NCBI RefSeq assembly: GCF_026625145.1
Contig: NZ_CP113088.1
Coordinates: forward strand, 2,769,501-2,833,500
Length of the DNA: 64,000 bases
Source: Lacinutrix neustonica
GTDB taxonomy: Bacteria; Bacteroidota; Bacteroidia; Flavobacteriales; Flavobacteriaceae
Direction: 5' to 3'
The notes beneath the pieces were generated by a model, which saw only the letters and a list, made by a program, of their open reading frames with translations, searched no databases and was not told the DNA's origin. Position 1 is the first letter of the stretch; each line of letters opens with the position of its first letter. This document shows, in pieces, positions 59,901 through 64,000 of this stretch. Both the position numbers and the translations under genes were made by a program.

Positions 59901-62009
59901 TGCCTTAGGAGCTATAGAATCTAAAACCACCAGAGTATTAAGGTCTAAATTGAGGTGGTCGTCTTTATAGTGTGAATTAATAATTCCTGTTCCATTTTTA
60001 AAATCTCCAAAAATTTTAAGGTCCTTTATGGCATAGGTTTTATAACTAAAGCTAGAAATGGTCGTTTCTGTTTTTGCATCTAATGTGTTAACAGTTTGTC
60101 CTTGGCCTTTGGCATTCATGGTAAGGCTCAAAGTACCTAGAGCGTCATTTTTTAATAAAGCATTTAATTTATATGCTTCAACTTTTACAAGAGCATCAAA
60201 GGAAATCGTGTTGTGACTGTTGAATTGTCCGTCAATATTAACAACCCCTTGCGATGTGGTTATTTTAGATTTCGTGTGAATATTTTTTAGTCCCCCATTG
60301 GCATCGCCAGAGATAGCCATGGCTTTTGGTAGAGAGACCCCCATTTCACTTTCATTCACAAATTTCAAGAGGTCAGATTTAATGGTTTTTGCTGAAAAAT
60401 AGGGAAGGTCAAACTGAAGATTATCTCGGATTTGTTATATTTTTAATGGTGCCATTAGCAGAAATTTGCGTCGTTTGTCCCCAATTGAGTAATACATCGG
60501 ATAGTGTAACATTAGATAAGTAGCCGAAGCTTTAATAGCTCCCGTTAAAGGTTGTTGACTTAATTTGTCAAGATAGTTATTCTGTTTGAGTGCCGGTTGA
60601 AAGGCAAACACTTCACTTAAATGGAATTCAAAATCAGAGAGGTTTAGATTGATGTGCGCATGTTCTGGATTAGAAATTAATTCTGAAAGGGTGTTGTATG
60701 TTAACACGGTATCACCATTGATGAAGTTGTCATTCAATCTCAGCTTCAATTTCTCAATGTTTACTTTCTTATCGGTAATTGTCGCCGCAACAGTTAAGGC
60801 CTTTAAATGATATCCTGAAGCCTCTTTAAAAGAAGCATTACTTAAGTTAATGCCTGCATTATTTTCTTTTAAATATAGGGAGTTACCAACTAAATTAATA
60901 TTTTTAAACTCTAGAGCACTAGGATTAAAAGTGCCTACTTTGGGTTTGCTATCATTAACGTAATAACCAAAAACATCATTATTAAGCGTGACGTTTTTAA
61001 TGCTTATATTGAAATTGGGCCATTTAAAATTATCCACGTCTTCTTTTATCTCATCACCAGCTTCTTTGAGGGTTTCTGTTATAATGTTGTCTTTAGTTCG
61101 GGTAAACAGAAGAACTTCAGACTGGTTTAGTGTCAAATAATCGACATCTATGGCATTCTTAGCAATGTTAAATTGAGGAATGTCTGCCGTAAGGCTTTTA
61201 ATGGAAATATTGGTAGTTAACAAATCTGGAATTGATTTGTAATTAACGATGAGATTATTTGCAATTAAAACCTCTGCAGAGAGAAATGGTAAGGGGGAAG
61301 CGTCCTCCTTTTCAACGTAAGGTATGGGGTTTTGAAATATATTGACGTTGGCATCGTCTAAAGCAATATTTGAAGCCATAAACCTCATGGTCTCCAAATG
61401 CACAGACTCCATGTCTAACTTAAGAGTTCCAATAGTAAACCGACTATCAATACCAGTTACAGCATCGTTGTAAACCACATCAATATTTTTAAAATCCAGT
61501 TGGCCTAGAACTAAATTTAAAGGGGCTGTCGTTTTGGTAGTCGGTTCTTCGCTTTCTGTGGCGAAAGCATCGATTAAAAACTGAAAGTTAAAGCCGTTAA
61601 TCGTATCTTTTCTAATTATGTTAGCGCGCAATCCTTTCCACTGCAGGTCGTCAACGCCAATACCTGTTCCATTAATCATGGACCATAAGGGGATATTTGC
61701 TTCTAAAGATTTTGAATAAATTAGGGTGTCTCCTTTTTTGTCTTCGAGGTATAAATCATCCAATTGAATATCACCATCAAAGGTTACGAAGAGTTTTTTT
61801 ATACTTACCTTAGTGTTGGTTTTATTAGATATATAGGAAACAACCTTATTTACTACAATATTTTGACCAAAAGGACTGCGAATAAATAGTATTAAAGTTA
61901 TGAAAAGAAGTAATAGGCTTAAAGAAATTTTTCCTATGACCTTTAGAATGCGGTTGACCTTATTTTTAGATTTAGGTATTTTATCTTTTTCGTTTTTCAA
62001 TGGCAGCAC
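56916..62009 (-). CDS. tamB: TamB translocation/assembly module protein (two frameshifts)
   Basis: Large AsmA/TamB-type protein of about 1,697 residues. One N-terminal membrane anchor (IGKISLSLLLLFITLILFIR) is followed by long beta-taco repeats (LDFKNIDVVYNDAV, VDVREFEILKADLG) and the C-terminal DUF490 domain (NRKFELAPGSKVSWAGDPFD, GLDSYTDYQGNAPQDRTQLN, QKRLFDDRLIVRVGSEID). It bridges the periplasm to TamL for lipid or protein export. Breaks at 60524-60527 (plus strand GCCGAAG for GCCGGAAG) and 60424-60429 (coding CCGaGAT for CCGGAT) cancel within about 100 bp. The intervening part reads LSDVLLNWGQTTQISANGT in frame. Confidence 0.9.
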
Positions 62010-62098
62010 TAATAATCTACAAAGCTATTACAATACAATTTAATAAAGGTGCTCTAAAAGTTTTATTAATATTACGAAATACATAATATAGATCCGCA

Positions 62099-62523
62099 TT
62101 AATGCAATTGAAATTTAGGGTCTACGCTGTCCGTTTTTTTCCGGATATGTTCCGAATTAAGATAAAAACTCCCTATAAAATCGAAATGACATTCATTAGG
62201 GGCAATGATAGATAGAAATGGGTTTTGAGATGTGTCTTTGTACAGATGATACGTTTGACCTATAATAGGTTCGAAATTAAATTTAGCATTATAAACCAAA
62301 TTATTTTGTTCCAATTCCTCCATCATTTTAGCATATTCGGCTTTAAGTTCCAGGTACTTTGCCTCAATTTGTTTATTGGCTTTGAGGATGTTTTTATTTT
62401 TCCAAGTGACATTATCTGTGGCTACAATAGCAGGTGCGCCCACATTAGTGCCGTAAGGTTTTAAGGCCGCATCATACTTCGGGAGGCCGCATCAAATACT
62501 ATGTTGTCGGGTTTCTTTTCCAT
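62099..62523 (-). CDS. DUF2452 protein (one frameshift)
   Basis: About 141 residues. KPDNIVFDAASRKYDAALKP, GAPAIVATDNVTWKN, a helical ILKANKQIEAKYLELKAEYA and the C-terminal GQTYHLYKDTSQNPFLSIIA followed by FDFIGSFYLNSE match DUF2452, a small Bacteroidota protein of unknown function. I start at MEKKPDNIVF. The frame breaks at 62479-62483 (coding TCCCGAAGT for TCCCGGAAGT). It lies 89 bp downstream of tamB on the same strand. Confidence 0.72.
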
Positions 62524-62580
62524 ATTATAAATATTAAAAAACCAAATGTATTGTGCGATATCTCGGTGTGAAAAGAGGAC

Positions 62581-62808
62581 TTAAACACGAGGCACACCCT
62601 TAATTCGTTTTTCAATTTTACGTTTTTTTTCTGTTAAAACCTTCATCACCTCCATGAGGTGTGCGTCTTTTGTCTTCTTATACACTTTATTTATGGCCAA
62701 AATTAAGGCTTTAGCTTTTCTTGAAGCGACCACGCGATCACTGGTAGACATATGACTCATCTTTGCTTTTTCAAATTGCTCTGCTTCTAATAACAAATCC
62801 ATAATCAA
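62581..62808 (-). CDS. Small basic protein, hypothetical
   Basis: A 75-residue, Lys/Arg-rich, all-helical protein: MIMDLLLEAEQFEKAKM, MSTSDRVVASRKAKALILAI, VYKKTKDAHLMEVMKVL and the basic end KKRKIEKRIKGVPRV. The charge would suit nucleic-acid or membrane contact, but no family is recognised. Coding is supported by its conserved-looking Leu spacing and clear ATG. It lies on the same strand as DUF2452, 57 bp upstream of it. Confidence 0.55.
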   Translation of the reverse strand: MIMDLLLEAEQFEKAKMSHMSTSDRVVASRKAKALILAINKVYKKTKDAHLMEVMKVLTEKKRKIEKRIKGVPRV

Positions 62809-63285
62809 CTATTTTTTGTTTAAATTTTTATAAAAATAATTAAACACCATTAAAACTATACTAAGAAAATCATAAAATATTCTTATGGCAGTATAACGGT
62901 AGGGAATGATTGTTTTTTAAATCTTTCATTAATAAGAAATTCAAAAAGATAATGCGATATAGATTTTAGCAAAAAAAACATAAACAAGTAATGCGTTTTT
63001 CTATTAACATTGGTTTAAAAGCATCGTGACCCCGTGAGATAAATTTATAAGATTTGAATAGGGGTTTTTAGTTATAAACATTTACGATTTAAATCTTTTA
63101 CTTAACTTTACGGGTTATAGAAGGTTTTCAAGTTGGTAAATAGAAGTTCTATACTACCTATGCGATAAAATAAATAGTGTAAATGTTTCTAAATAGTAAC
63201 GTATGTACCACTATTTTCTTTGAATTCTATAAAAAATGAATACTATCAGCAAAAAATAAAGCATTGGTCTAAACGAAAACAAACT
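62809..63285. other. Divergent intergenic region, about 480 bp
   Basis: Very AT-rich with no ORF, RNA gene or convincing terminator. It must hold promoters for the small basic protein (minus) and the MscS gene (plus). Confidence 0.35.
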
Positions 63286-64000
63286 ATGGATGATAATTCT
63301 GCGCTTTCAAAATTGAAGGACTCATTGATGGAACATTGGAACGATTTCATTTATCAGGTTCCAAACATAATAATCGCTATTTTAATAGTCGCCTTTGGGT
63401 TTTTGCTCTCTAATAGCGTCGCGCTCTTTTTTAAAAAGATTATAGCTTCCAAGACTCAAGACCCTCTTATGACTAATTTTTTGTCTAAAACCATAAAACT
63501 AGGTCTCATTATTTTAGTGGTTTTGTTTGCGCTTAACGTTGCAGGACTTGGGGGTATTGCGACCGGTGTGTTAACGGCGGCAGGGGCTTCTGCTGTTGTT
63601 ATTGGATTTGCGTTTAAGGATATAGGAGAAAACTTTATTGCTGGAGTCATATTATCGTTCAATCGCCCTTTTAATTTAAATGATACCGTGAAAATTGACG
63701 ATATTTTTGGTAAAGTAAAAGCGATGCAATTTCGGTATACCAAACTGAAAACATTTGATGGACGAGACGTTTATATTCCCAATAGCGATATCATAAAAAA
63801 AGCCGTTTATAATTATACAGAAGATGGTTATTTTAGACTAGATTTCGTAGTGGGTATTGATTATGACGACGAGATTGATATCGCGAAACAAGTCATTCCG
63901 GATGCTGTAATTAAGTCTGAAGGTGTCATTAATACAGAAACCCATGAATGTTTTGTAACTGTTGACTCCCTAGGTGTGAGTACCGTAAATCTTAAAGTAT
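63286..64000 (+). CDS. MscS-family mechanosensitive channel (3'-truncated by window end)
   Basis: Small-conductance mechanosensitive channel; 238 residues are visible and the frame is open to the window edge. There is an N-terminal helix, two further spans (NIIIAILIVAFGFLLSN, then LIILVVLFALNVAGLGG) and the pore-lining TM3 GVLTAAGASAVVIGFAFKD with the Gly/Ala packing of MscS. The beta domain follows (FNLNDTVKIDDIFGKVKAM, YIPNSDIIKKAVYNYTEDGY). It opens under membrane tension to release osmolytes. The start is ATG of MDDNSALSKL; no lesion is seen in the visible part. Confidence 0.88.
   Translation, partial: MDDNSALSKLKDSLMEHWNDFIYQVPNIIIAILIVAFGFLLSNSVALFFKKIIASKTQDPLMTNFLSKTIKLGLIILVVLFALNVAGLGGIATGVLTAAGASAVVIGFAFKDIGENFIAGVILSFNRPFNLNDTVKIDDIFGKVKAMQFRYTKLKTFDGRDVYIPNSDIIKKAVYNYTEDGYFRLDFVVGIDYDDEIDIAKQVIPDAVIKSEGVINTETHECFVTVDSLGVSTVNLKV

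Noticed and set aside
63456-63743. Minus-strand ORF of 95 codons
   Set aside because: It is antisense to the clear MscS channel gene and shows no domain.
1-64000. CRISPR arrays, tRNA or rRNA genes
   Set aside because: No regularly spaced 24-40 bp repeats, no tRNA T-loop plus anticodon arrangement and no rRNA-like conserved tracts were seen by eye in the gaps.

Overview
The window looks like the chromosome of a marine or aquatic member of Flavobacteriaceae (Bacteroidota). The evidence is AT-rich DNA, no strong Shine-Dalgarno sites, a T9SS type A sorting tail, TamL/TamB, a PLP-type biosynthetic arginine decarboxylase with agmatinase, a long-form isocitrate lyase, and an arsenosugar locus. I see no rRNA, tRNA, CRISPR array or prophage.

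Layout. 1-6.3 kb: alpha-glucan utilisation (esterase, GH31 alpha-glucosidase, two GH13 amylases). 6.4-11.1 kb: small membrane protein, serine hydrolase, SlyD-like FKBP, AI-2E-type permease, unknown membrane protein. 11.1-16.2 kb: glyoxylate block on the minus strand (malate synthase, isocitrate lyase, RraA-like protein, PLP aminotransferase), with TTCGC repeats every 17 bp upstream. 16.6-21.9 kb: LysE-like exporter, T9SS protein and two tandem fibre-like surface proteins. 22-25.5 kb: hydrolase, sigma factor and probable anti-sigma operon. 25.5-26.8 kb: IS110-family element. 26.8-29.6 kb: outer-membrane and lipoprotein genes, one decayed. 29.6-34 kb: polyamine operon (SpeA, SpeB, deoxyhypusine-synthase-like protein) and two passengers. 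35.4-39.2 kb: three glycosyltransferases. 39.7-43.6 kb: Fe-S membrane protein, FAD oxidoreductase and DUF547. 43.8-45.7 kb: GH113-like protein and PPP phosphatase. 45.7-53.3 kb: arsenosugar locus (ArsM, ArsS, peroxidase-like protein, rhodanese, two glycosyltransferases, nucleoside phosphorylase) interleaved with a fatty-acid-hydroxylase-like protein, an Mpo1-like protein and a second DUF547. 53.4-64 kb: Na+/H+ antiporter, TamL, TamB, small proteins and the start of an MscS channel.

The most unusual signal is global. About two dozen otherwise normal genes are broken by single-base lesions, and almost every lesion (36 by my reading) sits in the pentamer CCGGA, on either strand. The forms are CCGGA to CCGA or CGGA, or CCG-a/t-GA. 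The few other frameshifts fall mostly in A/T homopolymers. Correcting one base per site restores full-length, family-typical proteins, and the repaired lengths are all divisible by three. The best explanation is a modified (methylated) CCGGA motif misread by a long-read, probably nanopore, platform. The sequence therefore appears to carry an accidental imprint of an uncharacterised DNA methyltransferase specificity. A real site-specific mutational process is the less likely alternative. Genes below are annotated across these lesions as single loci.

The second point of interest is the arsenic region. Beside the recognised arsenosugar genes lie enzymes that suggest lipid tailoring (a di-iron hydroxylase family member and an Mpo1/DUF962 alpha-oxidation-type protein), so the locus may make arsenosugar lipids rather than only free arsenosugars.
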